From Pseudomonas sp. C1C7 (lineage in GTDB: Bacteria; Pseudomonadota; Gammaproteobacteria; Pseudomonadales; Pseudomonadaceae), in contig NZ_JABFMP010000030.1 of assembly GCF_013359595.1 (NCBI RefSeq), positions 21,637 through 85,636 of the forward strand: a stretch of 64,000 bases of DNA, in the 5' to 3' direction. The translations under genes and the position numbers were made by a program. The notes beneath the pieces are model-generated. The model was not told where the DNA came from. It was given only the letters and a program-made list of their open reading frames with translations, and ran no database searches. This document shows positions 42,490-50,353 of the stretch, piece after piece; positions within the stretch are counted from its first letter, which is position 1, and every line of letters starts with the position of its first letter.

Positions 42490-43673
42490 CAACCGAAACC
42501 AACCCGACGCGCCGGCTGGGCAAATCCTATCGCTTCGCCGACGAGCACATGGACCTGTTCTTCATGGCTGCGCTGGGCTGGGGGCCGTCCGGCGGTCTGG
42601 ATGTCGGGCAGGCGTACTACATCGCCGAACACATCGTCGATGGCGACCCCGACACCTGGGTGAAAGCCTTCTGCGATTACGGTGACTATCTGGATCGGCA
42701 GGCCAGCGAATGGCTGGCCAAAGGCTGGCGGCGCTCGGCGGGAGAGATGCGTTTGAAGGCATTCGCCAGTTACCGCTCGGCCTGGCAGTTTGCCGGTCCT
42801 GGCGAGCGCTTCTGCGAGTTGTACGCGCAGCATCAGCGCGCTTTCGAGCTGGCCATCGCCGAATTGCAACTGGCGGGCACCCGTTTCGAAATCCCTTGGA
42901 AGCACAGTCATCTGGCAGGGCATTACTTTGCCAATGCCGATACCCAGGCGCCGCTGGTGCTGGTGATCGGCGGCTCCGATACCTGTCATGAAGACCTGTT
43001 CCTCACCGTGGGGCGCAATCTGCTGGAGCGCGGCTACAGCGTGGCCCTGGCCGACTTGCCGGGACAGGGCGACTCACAGGCCCGCGAGTTGTACTGGGAG
43101 GCGCAGGCGGAACAGCCGATCGCCGCCGTGATCGATCATCTTGTCGCGCACTTTGGTGCCCGAGCAGGGCATATCGCCTTGCTCGGTCTGAGCCTGGGCG
43201 GTTACTTCGCCTGCCGCGCCGCCGGTTACGAAAGCCGATTGGCCACGGTGATGGCCAGCACGCCGCTGCCCGATGCGGGCGAGATGTTCGCCCGGTCGGT
43301 CAAGGCCGTCACCCACGACTACAACGCCGGCCCGATTTCCGCGGCGGGGATGCGCAATCATGAGACGACCTTCTGGAAAGCCGGTGCGACGACGCCTGAG
43401 GAACTGGTTCAGCGCACAGACCTGATGCGCGCCGATCCCGAGCGGGTGAAGCTGCCGTTCCTGTCGCTGCTCGGCGGTGGCGAGTCGGACCTGTTTACCG
43501 GACAGTCGCGGGCCTGGCACTCGACCATCGCCTCAACCCGCAAGTCACTGGTGGAACTGCCGGCGCAGACCGGTGCCGACGGTCATGTGCAGGTCAACAA
43601 CCGGTTGCGCCTGGCGCAGGAGTGCTGTGGTTGGCTGGACGATCTGTTCGCCCGAAATACGCCGTCCCTGTAG
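42465..43673 (+). CDS. Alpha/beta hydrolase, FrsA/pseudooxynicotine hydrolase-like
   Basis: 402 residues. A helical N-terminal lid of about 150 residues precedes the hydrolase core with LVIGGSDTCHEDLF, a nucleophile elbow LLGLSLGGYFACR, and an acid/His region near GGGESDLF and ADGHVQVN. This N-terminal extension layout is that of the pseudooxynicotine-type C-C hydrolases and FrsA-like proteins. The ATG at 42465 is preceded by AAGGTG. The stop codon TAG at 43671 falls inside the REP of the following REPIN, so its C-terminus was probably trimmed by it. Confidence 0.82.
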   Translation: MNRTPNDPATETNPTRRLGKSYRFADEHMDLFFMAALGWGPSGGLDVGQAYYIAEHIVDGDPDTWVKAFCDYGDYLDRQASEWLAKGWRRSAGEMRLKAFASYRSAWQFAGPGERFCELYAQHQRAFELAIAELQLAGTRFEIPWKHSHLAGHYFANADTQAPLVLVIGGSDTCHEDLFLTVGRNLLERGYSVALADLPGQGDSQARELYWEAQAEQPIAAVIDHLVAHFGARAGHIALLGLSLGGYFACRAAGYESRLATVMASTPLPDAGEMFARSVKAVTHDYNAGPISAAGMRNHETTFWKAGATTPEELVQRTDLMRADPERVKLPFLSLLGGGESDLFTGQSRAWHSTIASTRKSLVELPAQTGADGHVQVNNRLRLAQECCGWLDDLFARNTPSL

Positions 43674-43771
43674 GAGCGAGCTTGCTCGCGATGGTCGTCA
43701 ACGATAACGCTGGCTGTCTGAATGCCCGCGGTGTCTGGACGTTCATCGCGAGCAAGCTCGCTCCTGCAGGG
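43667..43771. repeat. REPIN supplying a stop codon
   Basis: CCTGTAGGAGCGAGCTTGCT and inverse AGCAAGCTCGCTCCTGCAGG; spacer GGTCGTCAACGATAACGCTG as at 25103. The TAG in CCTGTAGG is the stop codon of the hydrolase. Confidence 0.85.
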
Positions 43772-43784
43772 GGAAGCGGACGCT

Positions 43785-44240
43785 TCAGCTCTGCGGCACT
43801 ACTCGCGCTTCGCTGCCGGCACCCTCGACATACACGGCCATGCCCTTGGTCAGCGCCGGATTGGTCGGCTGGGTCACCGACACCAGCACGCCGCTCTTGG
43901 TGCGCACGATGATCTGCTGGGCGTCCTTGGGCTGGTCATAGGCTTTCTTTTCCGCGTAGTTGCCACCGGCCGCACCGGCCAGGGCGCCGGCGATCATGGC
44001 CACGTCGCGACCGGTGCCGCGCCCGATCAGGCTGCCCAGGCCGACACCGCCCAAGCCACCGAGGATGGCGCCGACACCGCTGTCGTGGTTGGTCTGCATC
44101 TGCGTCTGGGTGATCTGCTCGATTTTCCCCGAGCGAATCTCCATTTCACCGGCGCCGCCGCTTCCGGCATCGACCGCGACACACGCGCACAGCATCAGGA
44201 AAGACAAGGATAGGGTCAGCCAGGAAGCGATGGTTTTCAT
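43785..44240 (-). CDS. Glycine-zipper lipoprotein (17 kDa/SlyB-like)
   Basis: 151 residues. A signal peptide ends in FLMLCAC, a lipobox-like site, so the protein is probably lipid-anchored. A glycine zipper (GVGAILGGLGGVGLGSLIGRGTGR ... MIAGALAGAAGG) forms the membrane-embedding pair of helices, as in SlyB and 17 kDa antigen proteins. The C-terminus is a small beta domain. GGAG lies about ten bases before the ATG at 44240, favouring it over the ATG two codons upstream. Outer-membrane stability proteins of this type are broadly conserved. Confidence 0.82.
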   Translation of the reverse strand: MKTIASWLTLSLSFLMLCACVAVDAGSGGAGEMEIRSGKIEQITQTQMQTNHDSGVGAILGGLGGVGLGSLIGRGTGRDVAMIAGALAGAAGGNYAEKKAYDQPKDAQQIIVRTKSGVLVSVTQPTNPALTKGMAVYVEGAGSEARVVPQS

Positions 44241-44348
44241 GGTCAAGCTCCTGTTTCGATGACGGCGTTGTAGATGAGATCAAGTTGCAAAGACACCTGT
44301 AGACCTTAGTCGAAAATGGCTGACATAAGGCCCCGTCTCATCGCGCAA

Positions 44349-44804
44349 CTATTTCACCGGATTCGCCTGCTTGATATCCCCGCAAAACAGATCGAGGTTG
44401 CCGCTGTCCGCAGTACTGCGCACGACCACCGAGTAATCGCCGGACAGCAGTTCGGACCTTGCCACCGGTGCGATGCGCGAGAAGGTCCAGCCTTTGACGG
44501 GCTGGCGTTCGGTGTTGACCTGTTCATTCATGCCAAAGGCGACGGCGCCCGGCTGCTGGCAGTTGCCCTTGTAGATGAATGACTGCACCCGCAAGGGCAG
44601 GAGCACGCCGTTGGGAACACCGCTGATGAAGAAACTGAGCCCGGTTTTCTGCTCAAGATCCGTCAGGGTGACGTTGCCGATCTGACCGGCGTTATGCCGG
44701 GTGGCCGTCAGGGGAACGTTGATGCCGGAGTCTGACGAAGAGGTGGCGCAGCCGAGCAGGCTGGTGCTGATGATGAGGGCGGCAAGCGGGGTTGTGAGCT
44801 TCAT
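44349..44804 (-). CDS. Lipoprotein, unknown
   Basis: 151 residues. Lipobox TSLLGC (about residue 18); AGGAG ahead of the ATG at 44804. The exported domain has two further cysteines (GNCQQPGAV and LFCGDIKQ) that may form a disulphide. No family recognised. Convergent/neighbouring genes give no functional hint. Confidence 0.68.
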   Translation of the reverse strand: MKLTTPLAALIISTSLLGCATSSSDSGINVPLTATRHNAGQIGNVTLTDLEQKTGLSFFISGVPNGVLLPLRVQSFIYKGNCQQPGAVAFGMNEQVNTERQPVKGWTFSRIAPVARSELLSGDYSVVVRSTADSGNLDLFCGDIKQANPVK

Positions 44805-44925
44805 TGCCAAACTCCTGTGTCGAAGAACTGCAATGGGGGAATCAGCGGTATAGCTCACTATTGGGGTACGTGCGGGAAAGTTGGGGGGAAATTGTGTTGA
44901 TCGGCGCCTATCGTCGAACTCACGT

Positions 44926-45837
44926 TCAGCTTTGCGGAAAGATCCCGGGATCTGAAAAACACGTCATCAGATGGTCATACACCAACCGCACCCGCGGTGG
45001 CACAGGTCCCGAGTGCGGGCGATACATGATCAGTTCGAATGGCCCCGGCGCATCGTCCTGCATGACCTCCACCAGTTGCCCGTCGGACAGATACGGTTCG
45101 GCCAGATAGGTCGGCAACTGCCCGAAGGCGAACCCAGCCAGTACGATTTCCCGCTCGGTTTCCGGGTCGTCGCAGGTGAACGCCGGCGACACCGGCAGGA
45201 ATGTCTGCCCTTCGGCCAGCATCCACGGCCAGGGGCGGCCGTTGCTGCGATCCATCAGCATCGACAGCGGCAGGCGCTTGAGTTCCTCGACCGTTTCAGG
45301 CCGCGCAACCCTGTCGAGCAAGGAGGGCGCCGCGACGATTTTCAGCACCACCCGGGCGACCGTCCTGGCGATGAAGCGCCGATCCCGCACTGCGCCAACG
45401 CGCACGCCGATATCGATTCTGCTGGCCACCGCGTCGGTGATCTGGTCATCCAGGCTCAGGTCGATGCTCAGCCCCGGGTTTTGCTCCATCAGCGGTCTGA
45501 GGAACTGCGTCAGGTACAGCCTGCCGATGGCATGCGGCGCCGTGATGCCGACGCGACCGACAATGCCTTTCTCCTGCTGCTTGCTGTTGGCAACGAACAG
45601 CTGATCCACCCGATCGAGGGTTTCCCGGGCCTGCAGGGCCAGTTCGGCGCCGAAGGTGGTGACGTGGACCTGGCGGGTGCTGCGATGGAACAGCAGTTCG
45701 CCGAAGGTGCGCTCCAGTTCCTTGATCGCTCGCGTGACAGTTTGTGGCGAAGTGCCCAGGCGGGTGGCGGCTTCACGAAAGTTGGTGGATTCGGCTGCCA
45801 CCGAAAAGATCCGGATCAGCTCCATGCGGTTGAGCAT
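44926..45837 (-). CDS. LysR-family regulator
   Basis: 303 residues. N-terminal HTH with TNFREAATRLGTSPQTVTRAIKELER and a LysR effector domain of the CrgA-like subgroup (typical of regulators divergent from SDR or oxidoreductase genes). The SDR gene at 45960 is divergent, 122 bases away, and a perfect 12-base inverted repeat lies between, the likely binding site. Inducer unknown. Confidence 0.9.
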   Translation of the reverse strand: MLNRMELIRIFSVAAESTNFREAATRLGTSPQTVTRAIKELERTFGELLFHRSTRQVHVTTFGAELALQARETLDRVDQLFVANSKQQEKGIVGRVGITAPHAIGRLYLTQFLRPLMEQNPGLSIDLSLDDQITDAVASRIDIGVRVGAVRDRRFIARTVARVVLKIVAAPSLLDRVARPETVEELKRLPLSMLMDRSNGRPWPWMLAEGQTFLPVSPAFTCDDPETEREIVLAGFAFGQLPTYLAEPYLSDGQLVEVMQDDAPGPFELIMYRPHSGPVPPRVRLVYDHLMTCFSDPGIFPQS

Positions 45838-45854
45838 TGCCGTCTACTCCGTTC

Positions 45855-45895
45855 CAGAAAATGGAATTCTCAAATCCGAACTCTTCCATTTTCTG
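45855..45895. promoter_or_regulatory. Inverted repeat, likely LysR operator
   Basis: CAGAAAATGGAA and its perfect inverse TTCCATTTTCTG flank a 17-base spacer, in the gap between the LysR gene and its divergent SDR target. Confidence 0.6.
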
Positions 45896-45959
45896 ACGAA
45901 TAAAACCAGTAGAGACTGAGCCCATCAACCCAAGCAAGCCTCTACAGGAGCACTGAACC

Positions 45960-46703
45960 ATGAGTAACAACATCCAGGGCAAAGTGGTCGTCATCACCGG
46001 TGCAAGCAGCGGTCTGGGCGAAGCAACGGCACGTCATCTGGCGGCGCTCGGTGCCCATGTGGTACTTGGCGCCCGTCGTCAGGATCGTCTCGACACGATT
46101 GTCCGGGAGATCAGCGCTGAAGGTGGCAAGGCGGTCGCTCTGGCGGTCGATGTCACCCGCCGGGAGGACTTGTCCGCACTGGTCGACAAGGCTGTCCAGA
46201 CCTTCGGCCGGGTCGATGTGATGATCAACAATGCCGGGCTGATGGCGATCTCGCCGATCAACGAACTGCGCGTCGACGAGTGGGATCGCATGATCGACAT
46301 CAACGTCAAGGGCGTGTTGTACGGGATTGCCGCCGCCTTGCCAGTGTTCGAAAAACAGCGCAGCGGGCACTTCATCAACATCTCCTCGGTGGCCGGCATC
46401 AAAGTGTTCAGCCCGGGCGGTTCGGTCTACAGCGGCACCAAGTACGCGGTGCGCGCCATCTCCGACGGCCTGCGTCACGAAGTCGGCGGTGATATCCGTA
46501 CCACGACCATCGAGCCGGGAGCGGTGGAGTCCGAGCTGAAATTCGGCAGCGGCCACCAGCCGAGCGCCGAAGTGGTGGGCGAGTTCTACAAGAAGGCCAT
46601 TCCGGCCGCGTCGGTAGCACGGGCCATCGCTTTCGCGATCGAGCAACCGGCTGATGTGGACATCAACGAGATCGTCCTGCGTCCGACTGCGCAAGACTTC
46701 TGA
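45960..46703 (+). CDS. Short-chain dehydrogenase/reductase
   Basis: 247 residues. Intact classical SDR: VVVITGASSGLGEATAR nucleotide-binding loop, NNAG, catalytic Ser in INISSVAGIK, and YSGTK (Tyr and Lys). AGGAG is nine bases before the ATG. Close in type to enzymes oxidising or reducing small alcohols and ketones. Probably controlled by the divergent LysR regulator; followed by a strong terminator. Confidence 0.9.
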   Translation: MSNNIQGKVVVITGASSGLGEATARHLAALGAHVVLGARRQDRLDTIVREISAEGGKAVALAVDVTRREDLSALVDKAVQTFGRVDVMINNAGLMAISPINELRVDEWDRMIDINVKGVLYGIAAALPVFEKQRSGHFINISSVAGIKVFSPGGSVYSGTKYAVRAISDGLRHEVGGDIRTTTIEPGAVESELKFGSGHQPSAEVVGEFYKKAIPAASVARAIAFAIEQPADVDINEIVLRPTAQDF

Positions 46704-46710
46704 TTGATTG

Positions 46711-46746
46711 AAAGCGCCCTGGCCGAAAGGTCAGGGCGCTTTTTTA
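46711..46746 (+). terminator. Terminator after the SDR gene
   Basis: AAAGCGCCCTG-GCCGAAAGGT-CAGGGCGCTTT, a perfect 11-bp stem, merging into six T residues. It may also serve the convergent lipoprotein gene at 46755. Confidence 0.92.
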
Positions 46747-46754
46747 TGGGCGAG

Positions 46755-47054
46755 TCATTTTCTGCATTGAGCCAACACCACCTGGCAGGTTTCGGGCGTG
46801 CCACCGGAGCGACCGGCGTAACGCATGCAGTTATCCATGGATTTCTTGCGCGCCATGCTCAGGGTAGAGCCCCAGGCCAGTCCGCCTTCTCCCACCGTGG
46901 GGAGCGCCTTGGCATAGCAGGGATCGCCCAGGGTCGCGACCGTTTGGCGAGCCGTGGAAGGTTTGCCCGCGCATCCTGCTGTCAGCAGCAGATCGACGGC
47001 GAGCAGCGAGAGCAGGGCCCATGACGAGCAGGGGCGCACAGAAAGTCCGGGCAT
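46755..47054 (-). CDS. Small lipoprotein, unknown
   Basis: 99 residues. Lipobox LLLTAGC near residue 28. The mature part has four cysteines (PCYAKAL, DNCMRYAG, TCQVVLAQC) in a spacing suggesting two disulphides. No family recognised. Confidence 0.65.
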   Translation of the reverse strand: MPGLSVRPCSSWALLSLLAVDLLLTAGCAGKPSTARQTVATLGDPCYAKALPTVGEGGLAWGSTLSMARKKSMDNCMRYAGRSGGTPETCQVVLAQCRK

Positions 47055-47165
47055 CCTGTTTCCCCTTCGGCCAGAGGCCCGCCGCGTGATGGGGCGGGCT
47101 GTCTGATTAGCTTAGACGCTGCAATGCCGGCGCCTTCGACCGTTCAGCGGAGCTGGCGGCTGGGG

Positions 47166-47513
47166 TCAGGGCAGGGTCATGGTGACCAGGTAATTGCCGG
47201 TGCGGATCGGTTTGCCCTTGGGATCCACCAGGGTGTATCGCTGGTCGTAATAGCGGTCCGGGCCATTGTCGGCGAGCAGTTTTACGCTGGTCATCGAGGA
47301 GGGCTGATCGATGTTGACCGCATCGAAGGCCATGGCCCGGGCGAGGGCGGGGCAGGTGTTGAGTGTCAGCGCTCCGACTGTGCTGAAAGAGCAATGGCAG
47401 GGGCGTTCGACGATACTGCCTTCGAAGCGGATGCTGTTCTGGGCGACGGCGGTGGTTGCCAGGGGCAATGTCGCGAGCAGGTTGAGGACGACAGGCAGAG
47501 AGTTGATCTTCAT
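47166..47513 (-). CDS. Exported protein with fimbrial-like N-terminus, unknown
   Basis: 115 residues with a signal peptide (cleaved after VAQ). SIRFEGSIVERPCHC recalls the first strand of type-1-like pilins, with a second cysteine (LNTCPALARAM) that could pair, but there are no chaperone/usher genes. AAAGGAG lies nine bases before the ATG at 47513, excluding the longer frame. The fimbrial link is weak. Confidence 0.6.
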   Translation of the reverse strand: MKINSLPVVLNLLATLPLATTAVAQNSIRFEGSIVERPCHCSFSTVGALTLNTCPALARAMAFDAVNIDQPSSMTSVKLLADNGPDRYYDQRYTLVDPKGKPIRTGNYLVTMTLP

Positions 47514-47602
47514 TGCGCACACTCCTTTGCGTTGTAAGGAATACGTCGTTGGGGGTGAGCGTACTGATGTTTTTTCCAGATCGCGAGCGGGATGTGCCGC
47601 CT

Positions 47603-47696
47603 TTGCAGGAGCGAGGCTTGCCCGCGAATAGGCCAGGTCAGTCAACACATTCGTTGAATGACCCATCGCCCTTCGCGAGCAAGCCCGCTCCCACAG
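47603..47696. repeat. REPIN
   Basis: TGCAGGAGCGAGGCTTGCCC and inverse GAGCAAGCCCGCTCCCACAG with a spacer containing GTTGAATGACCCATC; only the REPs, not the spacer, match other copies. Confidence 0.8.
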
Positions 47697-47709
47697 ACTG
47701 CGCGTTTCC

Positions 47710-48888
47710 TCAGTCCGTACGCAGCGGCTCGGCGCGGGTCTGGGTCGCGTCCACCAGGCGCAGGGTGTCGCGTCCTGCGCGTTTGGATTGGTACAGCGCC
47801 ACATCGCCTTGTTCGATGATCGCGGTCAAACTGGCCGGTGGATGGTCGAACAGGTGGGCGCCGATGCTCAGGGTGACCGCTTCCGGGGTGTCGAAGGCCT
47901 TGGAGGCCGCGTCGTAGAAACGGTCGCGCAGGGTGTTGCCCAGCTCGACGATTCGCTTGTCCGACGCATCCGTGAACACAATCACGAACTCGTCACCGCC
48001 CAGCCTTGCCGCCAGCGCACCTTCAGGCAATTGCGAAACGATCATCTCGCTCAGCGTGACCAGCAACCGGTCGCCCGCAGTGTGGCCATACAGGTCGTTG
48101 ACCAGTTTGAAATTGTCGATATCGATCAACAGCAGGGCGCCCGGTCGATCGGCTGACACATCACCCAACAGGCGCAAAGCCCGCACTTCTAGGGCGCGGC
48201 GGTTATACATGGCGGTCAGCGGGTCACGTTCGGCCAGGCGAGCGATCTTCTTCTCGCGCCGATAACGCTCGGTGCCGGTCATCGACAGCGCGATCAGCAT
48301 GATCGCCATCACCCCTTCGACCAGCGAAATCTGAATGATCTCGCCGCGCAGGGACGCCAGATCGATCAATGTCCCCGGAACCACCGCCGTCAATGCCTTG
48401 GCGATGTAGAAAACGCCGTGCCCCATCAGCACATAACGCAACTGCACCGCGCCCACGCTCAACGACTTGCCGTGGGGCCGCAAAAGGTAACTGGCCCTGA
48501 TCGACAACAGCGCCACCAGCAGCGAATTGGCCACCAGCATGATCTTCGACCAGGACGGATCCTCAGGCAGAAGCAGCAAAGCCATCCAGGCCACGAATAT
48601 CAGATACCAGGCCCGGGCCAGCCGTGCATTGGTGAACCGCGCCACCCCCAGCAGGAAAAACCAGTGCGCCAGCACCAGCAGACCGTTGGCGAACCAGATA
48701 CCGATCAATAAGAGCCCGCTCATGCGCAGCAGGGCGAGGGTGGAACCGACGGTGATCGTGGCAAAACCCGCACTGAAACACAGCAAAGACGTTTCCCGAA
48801 CGCTGCGCCACTCCACCGCCAGGTACAGCGCGGCAGCCGCTGCGAGAGCGACTGAAATTGTCAACATTGTGGGAGGGTCGAGCGCCAT
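47710..48888 (-). CDS. Membrane diguanylate cyclase (GGDEF)
   Basis: 392 residues. Six to seven N-terminal helices (to about residue 205) form a membrane sensor; the C-terminal GGDEF domain has the intact active site RLGGDEFVIVF, LIDIDNFKLVNDLYGHTAGD and DPLTAMYNRRAL. It should make cyclic di-GMP. No RxxD product-inhibition site is seen before GGDEF, so feedback may be weak. The start MALDPP at 48888 is used; nine more codons are possible. Confidence 0.88.
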   Translation of the reverse strand: MALDPPTMLTISVALAAAAALYLAVEWRSVRETSLLCFSAGFATITVGSTLALLRMSGLLLIGIWFANGLLVLAHWFFLLGVARFTNARLARAWYLIFVAWMALLLLPEDPSWSKIMLVANSLLVALLSIRASYLLRPHGKSLSVGAVQLRYVLMGHGVFYIAKALTAVVPGTLIDLASLRGEIIQISLVEGVMAIMLIALSMTGTERYRREKKIARLAERDPLTAMYNRRALEVRALRLLGDVSADRPGALLLIDIDNFKLVNDLYGHTAGDRLLVTLSEMIVSQLPEGALAARLGGDEFVIVFTDASDKRIVELGNTLRDRFYDAASKAFDTPEAVTLSIGAHLFDHPPASLTAIIEQGDVALYQSKRAGRDTLRLVDATQTRAEPLRTD

Positions 48889-49023
48889 AGCCTTGCTGCC
48901 TGTCTGATTTTGCAATGAATGGGCGCGATTGTAAGGCTTGGGCCGATTTTTAGCAGGTACCGCCGTTCCAGTTGAGTGGATGCGGTAGCTGCCCGGTGGC
49001 AGGGCAGCTACCGGTTGTTCTCT

Positions 49024-49449
49024 TTATGACATCCGCGATTCGCCCGCTGCGTCCATCAAACGCTCAACGGTAGCTCCACCGCGTGAAAAAACCAGCCACA
49101 CAAACAACAACACACTAATCCCAATCAGAACCGACGAAACCGCAATCACCGGCTCGACGGACGCAAACCCCTTCATGCGCAAGGTCAGCGCCCCCAGCAT
49201 CACCGGCACACCAATATTCCAGCTCCAGAACTGGGCGGTGGCGATGCGACCCTCGGTGGTTGCCGGGCAAACGGTGCCGATGAGGCCGAAGAGTGCCATC
49301 GATACCCAGCCCAACAGATTGACATGGGCATGGACCGCGAAGAGTGAGTGGTCGCCGGAGGCGCCCATTGTCACGCCCAGACCCACGCCAACAGCGAAGT
49401 AGACGACAGCGAGCCGAAACCAGGTTTGCGAACGGGAGTTGTAACTCAT
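49024..49449 (-). CDS. Membrane protein resembling a fragment of haem-copper oxidase subunit I
   Basis: 141 residues, four helices. The first loop has GASGDHSLFAVHAHVNLLGWVSMALFG, whose HAHVNLLGW resembles a haem-copper oxidase subunit I-type helix; proteins of this kind are often annotated as cytochrome-c oxidase-like, but at this length it cannot be a full oxidase. GAGGTG lies seven bases ahead of the ATG at 49449. Divergent from a TetR regulator. Haem or NO binding is possible but unproved. Confidence 0.65.
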   Translation of the reverse strand: MSYNSRSQTWFRLAVVYFAVGVGLGVTMGASGDHSLFAVHAHVNLLGWVSMALFGLIGTVCPATTEGRIATAQFWSWNIGVPVMLGALTLRMKGFASVEPVIAVSSVLIGISVLLFVWLVFSRGGATVERLMDAAGESRMS

Positions 49450-49459
49450 GGCATTCACC

Positions 49460-49588
49460 TCATGCGCCCTGAGGCGCGCTCAGTTGCTGGACGATTGAAA
49501 TGAGGTCCTTCTGACGCGCGGTTAGGCGCTTGAGGGCGAGCACTTGTTGGCGCGCTTCCTGATATCTATTATGAGACAATAGTCTCAT
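49460..49588 (-). CDS. Possible 42-residue basic protein upstream of the oxidase-like gene
   Basis: A small open frame, MRLLSHNRYQEARQQV at the start and KDLISIVQQLSAPQGA at the end, that is helical and polar-basic. Its stop is ten bases before the next ATG, like an operon partner. Its ATG lies in the TetR-operator inverted repeat and has no good ribosome site, so a later start or no translation is equally possible. Confidence 0.35.
   Translation of the reverse strand: MRLLSHNRYQEARQQVLALKRLTARQKDLISIVQQLSAPQGA
49571..49588. promoter_or_regulatory. Candidate TetR operator
   Basis: ATGAGAC-AATA-GTCTCAT, a perfect 7-base inverted repeat 26 bases before the TetR gene and between it and the divergent membrane-protein gene, where it could repress both. 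Confidence 0.6.
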
Positions 49589-49613
49589 TACAAGACGGAG
49601 TATCATTTATTCC

Positions 49614-50270
49614 ATGGCCAATACGAAGTCAAGCACGTTGCTCCCCAGCGGTCATCAGGGGCGTGCCAACCAGCGCAATCGAACCCGTCAGGCACTGATC
49701 GAGGCCGCTGCCGCGTTGCGTGAAGAGGGGCTGAATCCGACGATCGCCGAGGTGGCGGAGCGGGCGATGGTGTCGCGGGCCACGGCCTATCGCTACTTTC
49801 CCTCGCCGCAAGCGCTGATCAGCGAGACGGCGACCGACCGGGACATGCAGCCGCTGGAGCATTTCTGGAAGCCGGGCGAGGACCCGGTCAAGGGCGTGGG
49901 GCTGGCGGCGAATGCGCTGAACAAGCTGTTGATCGGGGACGAGGTCGGTCTGCGCATGATGGAGCGTTCGTTCATGACCGTGTGGCTGGAGAATGAATCT
50001 GGCGAAACGCCGCTGCGGCCGGGGCGACGCATGAGTTACATCGAGCCGATTGTCGACTCGCTCAAGGATCGGCTCTCAGCCCGGGCGCGCAAGCGCCTGA
50101 AGCAGGCGCTGTCGATCGTCATGGGCACCGAAGCGTTGATTGCCGTGCGGGATGTGGGGGGCGCCAGTGTCGAGGAGTCGCTGGGTGCCGCGGCCTGGGC
50201 GGCGAGGGCGTTGGTTCGTCAGGCGTTGGAGGAGGAGCAAGTACGGAGAAAGCCTGCGCGTTCGGCTTAA
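49614..50270 (+). CDS. TetR-family regulator
   Basis: 218 residues. HTH with TIAEVAERAMVSRATAYRYFPSPQALI in the first 65 residues, then an all-helical effector domain. It is divergent from the small oxidase-like gene and a palindromic operator lies between, suggesting auto-repression and control of that gene. Effector unknown. Confidence 0.88.
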   Translation: MANTKSSTLLPSGHQGRANQRNRTRQALIEAAAALREEGLNPTIAEVAERAMVSRATAYRYFPSPQALISETATDRDMQPLEHFWKPGEDPVKGVGLAANALNKLLIGDEVGLRMMERSFMTVWLENESGETPLRPGRRMSYIEPIVDSLKDRLSARARKRLKQALSIVMGTEALIAVRDVGGASVEESLGAAAWAARALVRQALEEEQVRRKPARSA

Positions 50271-50273
50271 TGC

Positions 50274-50335
50274 CAGGCCACCGCGCCCCCTGTAGCAGCA
50301 GGCTCGCCAGCTGCTACAGGGGGCGCGGTGGCCTG
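50274..50335. repeat. Perfect 26-bp hairpin between convergent genes
   Basis: A 26-base arm beginning CAGGCCACCGCGCCCC and its exact inverse surround the 10-base loop AGGCTCGCCA. The inner part (CTGTAGCAGC) is a known Pseudomonas REP variant. It lies directly after the TetR stop and ends 19 bases before the histidine kinase stop, so it is a likely bidirectional terminator. Confidence 0.85.
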
Positions 50336-50353
50336 AAAAAGTCGAAATCACGC

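Noticed and set aside
44926..46703. LysR/SDR pair considered as part of a larger catabolic island
   Set aside because: Flanking genes are unrelated and the base composition does not differ from neighbours.
47166..47513. Treating the small exported protein as a chaperone-usher pilin
   Set aside because: No chaperone or usher genes, length is short, and only a short N-terminal similarity is seen.
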